DNA from: Candidatus Aminicenantota bacterium
GTDB taxonomy: Bacteria > Acidobacteriota > Aminicenantia > S016-38
Assembly: GCA_027068075.1 (NCBI GenBank)
Contig: JAMOUJ010000005.1
Span: 588,162-652,161, forward strand
Reading direction: 5' to 3'
DNA: 64,000 nt
Below are positions 1 through 8,094 of the stretch, one piece after another. Under the pieces are notes generated by a model that had not been told where the DNA came from, made no database searches, and was given only the letters and a program-made list of their open reading frames with translations. Position 1 is the stretch's first letter. Each line of letters opens with the position of its first letter. The position numbers and the translations under genes were made by a program.

Positions 1-156
1 GGCCACGGGGCCAAATCCCGTGCCCAGTTCCAGGGCGAATCCCTTTCCCTCCACATAGGAGGCCAGAAGAACCGCATCCAGAGAAAAACGATAACCCCTC
101 CGGGGCTGGGCTATTTTTACCCTGCCCCGGAGGAAGGGAGTGATGGTTTTATCCAC
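1..156 (-). CDS. tRNA1(Val) (adenine-N6)-methyltransferase-like protein, N-terminal fragment
   Basis: The reverse strand stays open from a GTG directly after the sdhB stop (TGA-GTG) to the window edge, giving 52 residues; the ORF track missed it because it is cut off. The translation contains GYRFSLDAVLLASY followed by ALELGTGFGPVA. This is the arrangement at the start of TrmN6/YfiC-type SAM-dependent methyltransferases, where a substrate-side helix precedes the glycine-rich SAM-binding motif I. Zero spacing to sdhB implies translational coupling. No Shine-Dalgarno is obvious. The catalytic NPPY-type motif lies outside the window, so the exact target base is an inference from the family. Confidence 0.72.
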   Translation of the reverse strand, partial: MDKTITPFLRGRVKIAQPRRGYRFSLDAVLLASYVEGKGFALELGTGFGPVA

Positions 157-858
157 TCAGAACTGGTTATTTACCGCCAGGTTCTGGAGTTTTTTGATGT
201 AGTGGGTGATGTTTATGTTCTTGGGACAGGCTTCGGTGCAGTTAAAGATGGCGTGGCACCGCCAGAGGCCGTTTCGGTCGTTTATTATCTCCAGGCGTTC
301 CTTGCCCCCTTCGTCCCTGGAGTCAAATATGAAGCGGTAGGCCTTGAGAAGGGCCGCCGGTCCAAGGTAGTCAGGATTGGCCCAGAAGGAAGGACAGGAG
401 GTGGTGCAGGCGCCGCATAGAATGCACATGGCCGCTTCGTTGATGAGGTCACGCTCTTCCGGGGTTTGGAGTTGCTCTTCTTCCGGCAGGGGAGAGTATT
501 TTATGAAGTAGGGCTTTACCTTTTCCAGGTTGCGGAAGAAGGGATCCATGTCCACCACCATGTCCTTGATTATGGGAAGGCCGGGCAGGGGCTCTATTTT
601 TATGGTTCCGCTTCCCAGGGTTTTTATCTGGGTTTTACAGGCCAGGCGGTTTTTCCCGTTGATTCGCATGGCGCAGGAGCCACAGATCTCCGAGCGACAG
701 GCCCTTCTGTAGGCCAGGGTTCCGTCAACATACCAGTGAATGTGGTTTAAGGCGTCCAGAACGGTCCAGCCGTCCTCTATCTCTATCTCGTATTCCTTGT
801 AGTAGGGCTTTTTGTCCTTGTCCGGCTGATATCTAAAGATTCTGAATTTTCTCTTCAT
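157..858 (-). CDS. sdhB: Succinate dehydrogenase/fumarate reductase iron-sulfur subunit
   Basis: Carries electrons from the flavoprotein to the membrane quinone site through three clusters. The 233-residue protein shows the [2Fe-2S] ligands Cys54, Cys59, Cys62 and Cys74 (RSEICGSCAMRI...ACK), the [4Fe-4S] motif CILCGACTTSCP at about 145-156, and the [3Fe-4S]/[4Fe-4S] motif CHAIFNCTEACP at about 201-212, so all cluster ligands are present. It is the last sdh gene; the start has a strong AAGGAGGG site 6 bases upstream and lies 11 bases after sdhA. Whether the complex works as succinate dehydrogenase or fumarate reductase cannot be read from this subunit. Confidence 0.96.
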   Translation of the reverse strand: MKRKFRIFRYQPDKDKKPYYKEYEIEIEDGWTVLDALNHIHWYVDGTLAYRRACRSEICGSCAMRINGKNRLACKTQIKTLGSGTIKIEPLPGLPIIKDMVVDMDPFFRNLEKVKPYFIKYSPLPEEEQLQTPEERDLINEAAMCILCGACTTSCPSFWANPDYLGPAALLKAYRFIFDSRDEGGKERLEIINDRNGLWRCHAIFNCTEACPKNINITHYIKKLQNLAVNNQF

Positions 859-869
859 TTCGGCCCTCC

Positions 870-2594
870 TTAGTATTTCCTTTCCTGGGGCTGATACTTG
901 GTGATAACCACAGGTTTGTAATCAAATTTTACGCCCTCAGGGGTTTTCCACGCCAGGGTGTGCTTGAGCCAGTTTTCGTCGTCCCTTTTGGGATAATCCA
1001 CCCGGTAATGGGCTCCCCTGCTTTCCCTGCGGTTGAGGGCCCCTGCGGCTATCACCTCCGAGAAGACCAGGAGGTTTTCCGTTTCCAGGGCCTCCTGAAG
1101 GTCCAGGTTGAACCTCACCCCCTTGTCCTCCACATGTATGTTGGGTATTTCAGCCTCCAGTTCCCTTACCTGACGCACGGCTTCGGTGAGGTCCCTTTCG
1201 TTTCGGAAAATCCCCACCTTGTTGGTCATGATTTCGTGGAGCCTTTCCCGCAGTTCAAAGGGTCTTACGCTTCCCTTGCCCTCCAGATACCTCCTTACAT
1301 GGGCCTCTGCCTCCTCCACCGCTTTATCTGGAACGGGCATAAGGTCCGCCTTCTTCACGAACTCCGCCATGGCCAGGCCGGTAATCCTGCCCATGGTGAT
1401 GGCCTCCTGCTGGGAGTTTGTTCCCAGACGGTTGGCTCCGTGGATGGAGACGCAGGCCGCCTCCCCGGCGGCATAAAACCCTGGAACCACCTGGCTCTTT
1501 CCGTCACCCAGAACCTCCCCCCTCTTGGTAGTGGGAATTCCTCCCATCTGGTAGTGGGCCGTGGGCTGGATGGGGATGGGTTCCTTGATGGGGTCAACCC
1601 CCAGGAAGTTCATGGCCAGTTCCCTTATCTGGGGGAGCCTTTCCTTGATTTTTTCGGCCCCCAGATGACGGAGGTCCAGGTATATGTAATCCTTCCCGTC
1701 AATACCCCTTCCTTCGTTTATTTCCGTCTGCTCCGCCCGGGCCACCACATCCCTGGGTGCCAGTTCCATTTTCTCCGGGGCGTATCTCTTCATGAATCTT
1801 TCACCCTTACCGTTTATCAGGTATCCCCCCTCTCCCCTGGCCGCTTCGCTGACCAGGATTCCCAGCCTGTAAAGTCCGGTGGGATGAAACTGGACGAATT
1901 CCAGGTCCTCAATAGGGAGGCCCTCCCTGAGAACCAGCGATAGCCCGTCGCCGGTGTTGGTGAAGGAATTGGAGGTTATCTTAAAGGCCCTGCCGAAGCC
2001 CCCGGTGGCAAAGAGGGTTGCCTTGGCGTTGAATATGTGAAGTCCACCGTTTCTTATGTCCCAGGCCACCACTCCGCTTACCACCCCGTCTTCTCTCAGA
2101 ATGAGTTTGAGGACGAAGAATTCGTTGAAGAACCTCACCTTCTTTTTAATGCACTGCTCAAATAAGGTGTGGAGGAGAACATGCCCTGTGTAGTCGGCGG
2201 CGTAAACCGCTCTGGGCCTGGAGTGTCCTCCGAAGCGCCTCTGGGCTATTCTCCCATCGGGCATCCTGGAAAAGACCACCCCCATGTGCTCCATTTCGTA
2301 GACGGTTTTTATGGCTTCGTTGACGAACATTTCAATGGCGTCCTGGTCTCCCAGGTAGTCGCTTCCCTTGACCGTATCCCACATGTGGAGTTCCGTGGAG
2401 TCGTCGGAGGCGTGGCCGATGGCCGCCGCTATGCCCCCCTGGGCAGAGACCGAATGGGACCTGGTGGGGTAAACCTTGGAAATGGTTATGGTGTCAATGC
2501 CCGCATCGGCCAGGGCCAGGGCCGCCCGCAGGCCTGCAAGCCCCGTTCCCACCACCAGGGCGTCGGATTTGTGATAGTATTTCTCAATCTGCAT
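870..2594 (-). CDS. sdhA: Succinate dehydrogenase/fumarate reductase flavoprotein subunit
   Basis: Catalytic subunit that interconverts succinate and fumarate at the cytoplasmic face of the membrane. At 574 residues it has the usual family length. The dinucleotide-binding motif VVGTGLAGLRAAL is at about residues 14-27. RSHSVSAQGG contains His47, the expected covalent FAD attachment site. FHPTG and the following AARGEGG, together with HGANRLGTNS, match the substrate and FAD sites. Gene order is sdhC-sdhD-sdhA-sdhB, and the start is 10 bases after sdhD with a GAGG site just upstream. Nothing is truncated. Confidence 0.96.
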   Translation of the reverse strand: MQIEKYYHKSDALVVGTGLAGLRAALALADAGIDTITISKVYPTRSHSVSAQGGIAAAIGHASDDSTELHMWDTVKGSDYLGDQDAIEMFVNEAIKTVYEMEHMGVVFSRMPDGRIAQRRFGGHSRPRAVYAADYTGHVLLHTLFEQCIKKKVRFFNEFFVLKLILREDGVVSGVVAWDIRNGGLHIFNAKATLFATGGFGRAFKITSNSFTNTGDGLSLVLREGLPIEDLEFVQFHPTGLYRLGILVSEAARGEGGYLINGKGERFMKRYAPEKMELAPRDVVARAEQTEINEGRGIDGKDYIYLDLRHLGAEKIKERLPQIRELAMNFLGVDPIKEPIPIQPTAHYQMGGIPTTKRGEVLGDGKSQVVPGFYAAGEAACVSIHGANRLGTNSQQEAITMGRITGLAMAEFVKKADLMPVPDKAVEEAEAHVRRYLEGKGSVRPFELRERLHEIMTNKVGIFRNERDLTEAVRQVRELEAEIPNIHVEDKGVRFNLDLQEALETENLLVFSEVIAAGALNRRESRGAHYRVDYPKRDDENWLKHTLAWKTPEGVKFDYKPVVITKYQPQERKY

Positions 2595-2604
2595 TTTTAC
2601 CTCC

Positions 2605-2967
2605 TCAAGATTTTACTGAGAAAATGGTAACTACTCCCACGGTGAATAGAATCACCGCCAGGGTCAACAGAACGGCGAAGAGAAACAGACGCAGTCCCCG
2701 GTTTCTCACATAGTCTTCCAGAACCTGCCATAGACCGTTTATTCCGTGGTAAAGGGCAAATATCAGAAAAAGGAGGTCCCCTGCCTTCCACAGGGGCGAG
2801 GAGAGCCGGGGGGCTACGGTTTCGTAGGTTACTTCACCGCTACCTGCAAAATGCATCATAACGAAATGGCCGATGAGGAAGACGAAGAGGTAGATGGCGG
2901 TTATCCTCTGGAAAAACCAGGCAAGGGCTCCCCTGTTTCTTTTAATCAAAGATTTGCTGGCTATCAT
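2605..2967 (-). CDS. sdhD: Succinate dehydrogenase membrane anchor, SdhD-like
   Basis: A 120-residue membrane protein with three predicted helices, lying between sdhC and sdhA. The first helix contains AWFFQRITAIYLFVFLIGHF. A second part has LYHGINGLWQVLEDYV, resembling the 'H..G...V..DY' region of SdhD/FrdD anchors. His34 and His39 in helix 1 and the His of the second helix are candidate haem b ligands. It should form the quinone-reactive membrane domain with SdhC. Assignment as the D rather than the C subunit is by gene order and sequence resemblance. Confidence 0.85.
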   Translation of the reverse strand: MIASKSLIKRNRGALAWFFQRITAIYLFVFLIGHFVMMHFAGSGEVTYETVAPRLSSPLWKAGDLLFLIFALYHGINGLWQVLEDYVRNRGLRLFLFAVLLTLAVILFTVGVVTIFSVKS

Positions 2968-2979
2968 TTTTAACCTCCC

Positions 2980-3342
2980 TTAAAGGAAAAACTTCCATGC
3001 TGCCGGTATCCAGAGGGCCAGGAACAAAGCGAAGGCTATCCAGAAGAGGGTTTTCTGATATTTAGAGGCCCCGGCAAAGTCTATGAGAACCAGCCTGATG
3101 CCGTTGAAGGCATGGAAAAGTATGACCCCCCACAGTCCCCATTCCAGAAACTTGAAGGTGGGGGTGGAAAGGGCCTTCATGGTTGAGTTGAAGGCCTCCG
3201 GTCCCGCCGCCAGTCTGTTGGTGACGAAGATGTGGAGGAGAAGGTAAAGCATGAGAGCCAGGCCTCCCAGTCGGTGAAGAATCCAGGCCCACTCCCCCAC
3301 ATCCTTCCTGTAGGAAGGATAAAACCACTTCGGTTTCAGCAT
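2980..3342 (-). CDS. sdhC: Succinate dehydrogenase cytochrome b556 subunit, SdhC-like
   Basis: First gene of the sdh operon: 120 residues with three membrane helices. The motifs HRLGGLALMLYLLLHIF and FHAFNGIRLVLIDF match the SdhC signature regions, with histidines suited to haem b binding. The start ATG has the strong site AGGAGGAAG upstream, and a sigma70-type promoter lies further up, giving a conventional leader. The gene is divergent from the unknown gene at 3431, with only 88 bases between them. Confidence 0.9.
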   Translation of the reverse strand: MLKPKWFYPSYRKDVGEWAWILHRLGGLALMLYLLLHIFVTNRLAAGPEAFNSTMKALSTPTFKFLEWGLWGVILFHAFNGIRLVLIDFAGASKYQKTLFWIAFALFLALWIPAAWKFFL

Positions 3343-3372
3343 TTCTTCCTCCTGCTATGAATTTAAGGGAAA

Positions 3373-3402
3373 ATTTTAACTCATTCACCCCGCTATGTTC
3401 AA
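3373..3402 (-). promoter_or_regulatory. Promoter of the sdhCDAB operon
   Basis: On the reverse strand TTGAAC (3397-3402) and TAAAAT (3373-3378) are separated by 18 bases. The -10 box is 30 bases upstream of the sdhC ATG, leaving room for a short leader that contains AGGAGGAAG. This is a conventional leadered unit, in contrast to the leaderless starts nearby. Confidence 0.6.
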
Positions 3403-3418
3403 CTAATCCTTTTTTTGG

Positions 3419-3424
3419 TAGAAT
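3419..3424 (+). promoter_or_regulatory. -10 element predicting a leaderless start for the 3431 gene
   Basis: TAGAAT ends 6 bases before the ATG at 3431, so transcription would start at or next to the start codon. No Shine-Dalgarno sequence is present. The -35 region is poor and overlaps the divergent sdh promoter. Confidence 0.45.
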
Positions 3425-3430
3425 TTCTCT

Positions 3431-4297
3431 ATGCGAATAGAGGGCTTTGAACTTCTCACCTACGGGAAATCTCCGGAGAACTTTCCCCTGGACCCATTCC
3501 AGGAGATGGTCTTTGATAATACCTATCTGGAAATTCCCGTGGGAGACACCCTCTTTATGCTTTCTCCTTCTCTTAGAATAGCCTATCCCGGCAAAAACGA
3601 AGAGGTAGAGAGGGAAATAATAAAAAGGGAGCGGGAACTTTATTCCCTGAAGAGGCTTATCCTGGAGAGCATAATAAAATTCACGGCCCTTCTGGAGGCC
3701 AACAGTTATTTCATAGCCCAGAGCGATTACCTCCTTCTGGCCAGAATCACCCTTCATCCCGGCGAGGGGATTTACCGGTTGAAGTTCTACACCCACGAAG
3801 TAAGGGAACTACTTACCAACTACGAGGATAAAATTTATCTGGGCCAGGATTTTCTTTATTTAAAGGAAGAGAGGAAGTATTTTGGCCTTGACGACTTCAT
3901 TCCCTACCTGGACAACGAATTCTCCTACCTAAAGGACAAGGTTTCGGAGTTTAACATAAGAAATCCCCTGGTGAGGGATTACCTGGTGGAAATAGGGGAA
4001 CTGGTGGGGGATTCCCTCATCACCTGGGAGGAGAACAGGATGGACTTCTGCGTGGATGAGGCCTCCCTGGAGCAGTTGAGGGAGGCCACCATGAGGTTTA
4101 TGGAGGTCAAGCACATGCTGGTGGAACTCCACGACGAAGTCCGGGAGTTTGAGTACAAACTCAGGGCCCGTGGGGAGGCGGAAAACCACCTTTCTCGCTA
4201 TGTCACCAAGTTGAGAAAGGATGTGGTCAACATCCTTCACTACATAAACATGAAATTACTCTCCAGAATACAGAGGAGGATAAACACCCCGGGTTGA
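3431..4297 (+). CDS. Conserved-looking hypothetical protein at the head of the miaA-hflX operon
   Basis: A 288-residue soluble protein with no signal peptide or membrane segment. I recognise no family. It is rich in charged and aromatic residues. The middle part (about 60-110) and the last 80 residues look helical, with a basic helical C-terminus (KLLSRIQRRI) that could be a short coiled coil. The stop overlaps the miaA start (TGATG), so the two are probably translated together. The first codon has no Shine-Dalgarno and sits 6 bases after TAGAAT, suggesting a leaderless mRNA. A role alongside tRNA modification or ribosome rescue is only a guess from position. Confidence 0.7.
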   Translation: MRIEGFELLTYGKSPENFPLDPFQEMVFDNTYLEIPVGDTLFMLSPSLRIAYPGKNEEVEREIIKRERELYSLKRLILESIIKFTALLEANSYFIAQSDYLLLARITLHPGEGIYRLKFYTHEVRELLTNYEDKIYLGQDFLYLKEERKYFGLDDFIPYLDNEFSYLKDKVSEFNIRNPLVRDYLVEIGELVGDSLITWEENRMDFCVDEASLEQLREATMRFMEVKHMLVELHDEVREFEYKLRARGEAENHLSRYVTKLRKDVVNILHYINMKLLSRIQRRINTPG

Positions 4298-5178
4298 TGA
4301 AGGTCCTGGCCATCCTTGGACCCACCGGAAGCGGGAAATCAGAACTTGCTTTGGAAATAGCCGGGAAGGTTCCAGCAGAGATAGTAAGTTGCGATTCCGT
4401 CCAGATTTACCGCGGATTTGACATAGGGGCGGACAAGGTTTCTGCTGAAGTAAGAAGGAGGATTCCCCATCACATGATAGATGTGGTTTCGGATTGCCGT
4501 CGGTTTTCGGCGGCGGATTATGCCAGGATGGCCGCCGGGATAATAAAGGATATCCATCGTCGGGGAAAACTTCCGGTGGTGGTGGGTGGAACCCTCCTTT
4601 ACTTCAGGGCCCTGGAAAGGGGCCTGTTCCCCTACGGTCCTGCAGGGAGGGAGTTCAGGGAGGCCTGGTGGGGATACCCCCGGGAACTTCTACGCAGGAC
4701 CGTGGAACTTGACCCGGAGTATTACATCAAAATAGGGGCCAACGATATCAAAAGAATGGTGAGGTTGATGGAAGTTTTTTATCTCTCCGGAAGGAACATG
4801 AGCGAGGCGGCGGCCCTTACCCGCCCACCCCTTCCCCGGGCAAGGTTCCTGAAGTTCGCCATAAACCTTCCCCGCCAGGAACTTTACCGGAGAATAGAGA
4901 GGAGGACGGAAGAAATGTTCAAAAGGGGATTAGTGGAGGAGGTGAGGAAACTCCTGGGCTCCGGATACCCTCCCCATTGTCCCCCCTTTGAGGCCATCGG
5001 CTACAGGGAAGCCCTGGCCTTCGTCCGGGGAGAAATTGATCTGGAGGAAGCCATGAAACTGGTGAAAAAACACACCAAGGAATACGCCCGAAGGCAGATC
5101 ATGTGGCTCAGAAAGGAGGAAAACCTGGTGTGGATAAGGCCGGGGGAGGTTCATCGCATCCTCAAGGAGGTCTCGTGA
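4297..5178 (+). CDS. miaA: tRNA dimethylallyltransferase
   Basis: Adds a dimethylallyl group to N6 of A37 in tRNAs that read UNN codons. The translation starts MKVLAILGPTGSGKSELA, with the P-loop at residues 8-15. CDSVQIYRGFDIGADK follows, the family's substrate-recognition motif. The length of about 293 residues is normal. The ORF track begins at a TTG 3 bases earlier; I prefer the ATG at 4297, which overlaps the preceding stop by one base. The end overlaps hflX by 4 bases. A miaA-hflX neighbourhood also occurs in enterobacteria, with hfq between the two genes; no hfq is seen here. Confidence 0.95.
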   Translation: MKVLAILGPTGSGKSELALEIAGKVPAEIVSCDSVQIYRGFDIGADKVSAEVRRRIPHHMIDVVSDCRRFSAADYARMAAGIIKDIHRRGKLPVVVGGTLLYFRALERGLFPYGPAGREFREAWWGYPRELLRRTVELDPEYYIKIGANDIKRMVRLMEVFYLSGRNMSEAAALTRPPLPRARFLKFAINLPRQELYRRIERRTEEMFKRGLVEEVRKLLGSGYPPHCPPFEAIGYREALAFVRGEIDLEEAMKLVKKHTKEYARRQIMWLRKEENLVWIRPGEVHRILKEVS

Positions 5179-6395
5179 AAAGGGAAAGAGCCATTGTGGT
5201 GGGGATATACAGAAGAAAGGAGGAGAAGTCCATGGCGGAGGAGACCCTCCGGGAACTGGAGGAACTGGCTGCCTCTGCCGGTGCCGAGGTGGTGGGGTGG
5301 GTCCTCCAGAGAAGACCGAAATTTGACCCCGGCTTTCTCCTGGGTAGGGGGAAAATTCAGGAGATAGCCCACATGGCCGAAGAACTCCAGGCGGACCTGG
5401 TGCTCTTTGACGAGACCCTTTCTCCGGCCCAGCATCGCAACATAGACCAGGTAATACCCTGCAAGGTTCTGGACAGAACCCAGTTGATACTGGACATTTT
5501 TTCCCAGAGGGCCATTTCCCGGGAAGGAAAACTTCAGGTAGAACTGGCTCAGTTGAACTACCTTCTTCCCAGGCTCATCGGCATCGGCAAAAAAATGAGC
5601 CGTCTGGGGGGTGGAATAGGCACCCGCGGTCCTGGGGAAAAGAAACTGGAATACGACAGAAGGAGGATCGCAAAGAGGATTAAGCGTATAAGGACGGAGA
5701 TTGAGGAAATCAGGAAGAGAAGGGAACAGCAGAGAAAGCACAGGAAGAAGACCAGCATACCCACTGTGGCCCTGGTGGGATACACCAGCGCCGGCAAAAC
5801 CACCCTTTTCAACAGGTTAACCGGGGAGAATCTTCAGGTTTCCAGAGCCCTTTTCACCACCCTGGACCCCATTTTAAGGAGGATAACTCTTCCCTCCGGC
5901 CTTCCTGCCATATTATCGGACACGGTGGGCTTTATAAGGAAATTGCCGGTGGAATTGGTGACTGCCTTCCGGGCCACCCTGGAGGAGACGGTGGAGGCGG
6001 ATCTTCTTCTCCATGTGGTGGATTTTTCCCGGGAGGATTACCGGGAAGAGGAGGAGGCGGTGGAAAGGACCCTTCAGGAACTGGAGGCCTCCGCCAAGCC
6101 CCTGATTAAGGTTTACAACAAAATAGACCTGATGGAGGATCCCGGAAGGTTTCTTGAAAGGAATTCCCTTTCGGAGGATAAGGTTTACATATCGGCAAAA
6201 AAGGGCTGGGGAGTGGATGACCTCCTGGAAAAGATAGAGGGAAAACTCCTCGTGAACTACGAAATAGAGACGGTTTTTTATCCCTATTCCGAAAAAATCC
6301 CCTGGGAAAATCTTTCCGGAGAAAGTATAATTTTAGAGAGAAGAAACGAGGAGGATGGGATACGGGTGAAACTCGCCAGGAGAAGGCCTAAATGA
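5175..6395 (+). CDS. hflX: Ribosome-associated GTPase HflX
   Basis: HflX splits stalled or stressed 70S ribosomes. The N-terminal HflX domain has GRGKIQEI and LFDETLSPAQHRNI. The linker contains LDRTQLILDIFSQRA and the glycine-rich SRLGGGIGTRGPGE. The G domain has G1 GYTSAGKTT, G3 DTVGF and G4 NKID. The track start at 5103 runs back into miaA; the likely start is GTG at 5175, which has AAGGAGG 4 bases upstream and overlaps the miaA stop as GTGA, giving 406 residues. The downstream stop overlaps the lipoprotein start (ATGA). Confidence 0.95.
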   Translation: MKRERAIVVGIYRRKEEKSMAEETLRELEELAASAGAEVVGWVLQRRPKFDPGFLLGRGKIQEIAHMAEELQADLVLFDETLSPAQHRNIDQVIPCKVLDRTQLILDIFSQRAISREGKLQVELAQLNYLLPRLIGIGKKMSRLGGGIGTRGPGEKKLEYDRRRIAKRIKRIRTEIEEIRKRREQQRKHRKKTSIPTVALVGYTSAGKTTLFNRLTGENLQVSRALFTTLDPILRRITLPSGLPAILSDTVGFIRKLPVELVTAFRATLEETVEADLLLHVVDFSREDYREEEEAVERTLQELEASAKPLIKVYNKIDLMEDPGRFLERNSLSEDKVYISAKKGWGVDDLLEKIEGKLLVNYEIETVFYPYSEKIPWENLSGESIILERRNEEDGIRVKLARRRPK

Positions 6396-7555
6396 AAAAA
6401 TATCTTTTAATCGTCCTGTCTTTGTTTTTGGGTTTTTGCGCTCCTTCCCTTCGGGAACCCTTCCTGGAACCCCACCCCCCGACTTCCCTGTGGTCCCTGG
6501 TGGAGAAGTCCCCGGAGAAGGTCCTGGAGAGGGAGCCCCAGGATGTCTACGACCGGGTAGCCCGGGGTTTTGCCTTCTACAGGCTGGGAAGGCTGGAGGA
6601 GGCCAGGAAGGAATTTGAGACGGCCCTGGAGGCGGGAGAGGAGGAATTCTCCCATCTGGGTTTGGGTATGGTGGAGGAGGCCCTGGGAAATTTCCCGGAG
6701 GCCTACCTGCACTACCTCCACTCGGGGCATCCCCTGGCCATTGCCAGGGCAGAGAGGATTAAGGAGAGGGCCGTTCAGCAGATCCTCTCCTCCGATGATC
6801 CCCGGAGGTTGCTGGATGGTCTGGCCATAGCCCCGGAGGACAGGAGAGTTTACCTGGCCCTGGGCAATTATTATCTTCGTCAGGGAAAGCCCTTTCTTGC
6901 CCGGGCTTACATTACCAAGGGGATAGAAAAAATAGGGGAGGACGAGGCCCTTCTGAAACTCCTTCAACTCTCCTACGAGCAGGAGGGGAACCTGGAAAAG
7001 GCCCTGGAAGTAGCCCGGAGAATTTATGCCCGATACCCCACACAGGAAAACCTCAGGCAGGTGGAAGTCCTGGAAGAGGAGGTGGAAAAGAAAAGGGTGA
7101 GGGAAAAACTTTCCCCCCTGGAGGGAAAACCGGTAATTACCCGGGGAGAACTGGCCCTTATGATAGATGCCTATCTGGGTAAATATCTGCCGGATAAAAA
7201 GCCACCGATTATAGTGGACCTCTACAGAAGCGGTCAGATGAAGGCCATTCTGAAGGTCACTGCCCTGGGAATAATGAGCGTGTATCCCAACCACACCTTC
7301 CAGCCCGACGGGGAAGTAAGGAGGATAGTTCTGGCCAGGGTTCTTTACAAACTTGCGAGGACCCTGGGCCTGGACCTTAAACCTGCCCCGGTGAGGTTAA
7401 GAGATACTTCCAGCCGGTACGCTGTTTTTGCAGTGGGTTCGGGTCTTATGGAGGCCAGGGATGGGTTTTTCCACCCTTATAATACGGTAAGTTTTAAAGA
7501 GGCTTCCCGGGCCCTGGAGACCCTCCAGAGGCTTTTGAGGGAGAACCGGAGATGA
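6392..7555 (+). CDS. Probable lipoprotein with TPR-like repeats and a C-terminal SLH-like domain
   Basis: The 387-residue product begins MKKYLLIVLSLFLGFCAP, a signal peptide ending in a lipobox with Cys16. Residues about 45-230 contain tetratricopeptide-like helical pairs, for example FAFYRLGRLEEARKEFETAL and LSYEQEGNLEKALEVARRIY. The last 130 residues resemble a surface-layer homology domain: ITRGELALMIDAYL, then GIMSVYPNHTFQPDGEVRR, then GLMEARDGFFHPYNTVSFKEAS. SLH domains bind cell-wall polymers, so an envelope-tethering or periplasmic scaffold role is plausible. Start and stop overlap hflX and pgsA. The function is unknown. Confidence 0.8.
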   Translation: MKKYLLIVLSLFLGFCAPSLREPFLEPHPPTSLWSLVEKSPEKVLEREPQDVYDRVARGFAFYRLGRLEEARKEFETALEAGEEEFSHLGLGMVEEALGNFPEAYLHYLHSGHPLAIARAERIKERAVQQILSSDDPRRLLDGLAIAPEDRRVYLALGNYYLRQGKPFLARAYITKGIEKIGEDEALLKLLQLSYEQEGNLEKALEVARRIYARYPTQENLRQVEVLEEEVEKKRVREKLSPLEGKPVITRGELALMIDAYLGKYLPDKKPPIIVDLYRSGQMKAILKVTALGIMSVYPNHTFQPDGEVRRIVLARVLYKLARTLGLDLKPAPVRLRDTSSRYAVFAVGSGLMEARDGFFHPYNTVSFKEASRALETLQRLLRENRR

Positions 7556-8094
7556 TAACAATTCCCAATCTCCTTTCCCTGGTGCGGATAATACTCATCC
7601 CGTTTTTCATTCACTTCTTCCTCAAGGGAAAGATTCAGGTGGCCCTGGGAATACTTTTTCTGGCTTCCTTTACCGACCTGCTGGACGGTTTCGTGGCCAG
7701 GGCCTTCAACCAGCGCTCCCGGGTAGGCTACATCCTTGATCCCCTGGCAGACAAACTCCTGATGGATTCCACCTACATACTCTTTTCCCTCAAGAACCTT
7801 GACCTTACTGTTCACATTCCCCAGTGGATCGCCATAGCCGTGGTTTCCCGGGACATCATAATCCTCATAGGCGCTTCCATTCTCTACTTGATGAACCCCC
7901 AGCGGGTTTTGAAGCCCCACTGGCTGGGAAAACTCACCACCACCCTTCAGATGATAACCGCCATTGCAGTCCTCTTCGTCAACATGAGCAAATTTCCCCT
8001 TCCCTACCTGTCCACACTCTTCTGGGCCACGGGTATTATCACTATAATCTCCGGGATTTATTACATATACAAAGGTCTTCTGGAGATGGAGTGA
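7552..8094 (+). CDS. pgsA: CDP-diacylglycerol-glycerol-3-phosphate 3-phosphatidyltransferase-like enzyme
   Basis: A 180-residue CDP-alcohol phosphatidyltransferase. The catalytic signature DG-x2-AR-x8-G-x3-D-x3-D is intact, as DGFVAR then GYILDPLAD, in the first cytoplasmic loop. Length, several membrane helices and the N-terminus MITIPNLLSLVRIILIPFF fit PgsA, which makes phosphatidylglycerol-phosphate. Other CDP-alcohol transferases share the motif, so the acceptor is inferred. It is the last gene of the 3431-8094 unit. Its TGA abuts the TCA (reverse TGA) of the convergent gene, forming the palindrome TGATCA. Confidence 0.87.
   Translation: MITIPNLLSLVRIILIPFFIHFFLKGKIQVALGILFLASFTDLLDGFVARAFNQRSRVGYILDPLADKLLMDSTYILFSLKNLDLTVHIPQWIAIAVVSRDIIILIGASILYLMNPQRVLKPHWLGKLTTTLQMITAIAVLFVNMSKFPLPYLSTLFWATGIITIISGIYYIYKGLLEME

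Noticed and set aside
960-1943. A 327-residue forward ORF opposite sdhA
   Set aside because: It lies fully within sdhA, has no ribosome site and no recognisable domain.
3062-3796. A 244-residue reverse ORF covering the sdhC promoter region
   Set aside because: It overlaps sdhC and the forward 3431 gene in other frames and would cross the divergent promoter; no motif.
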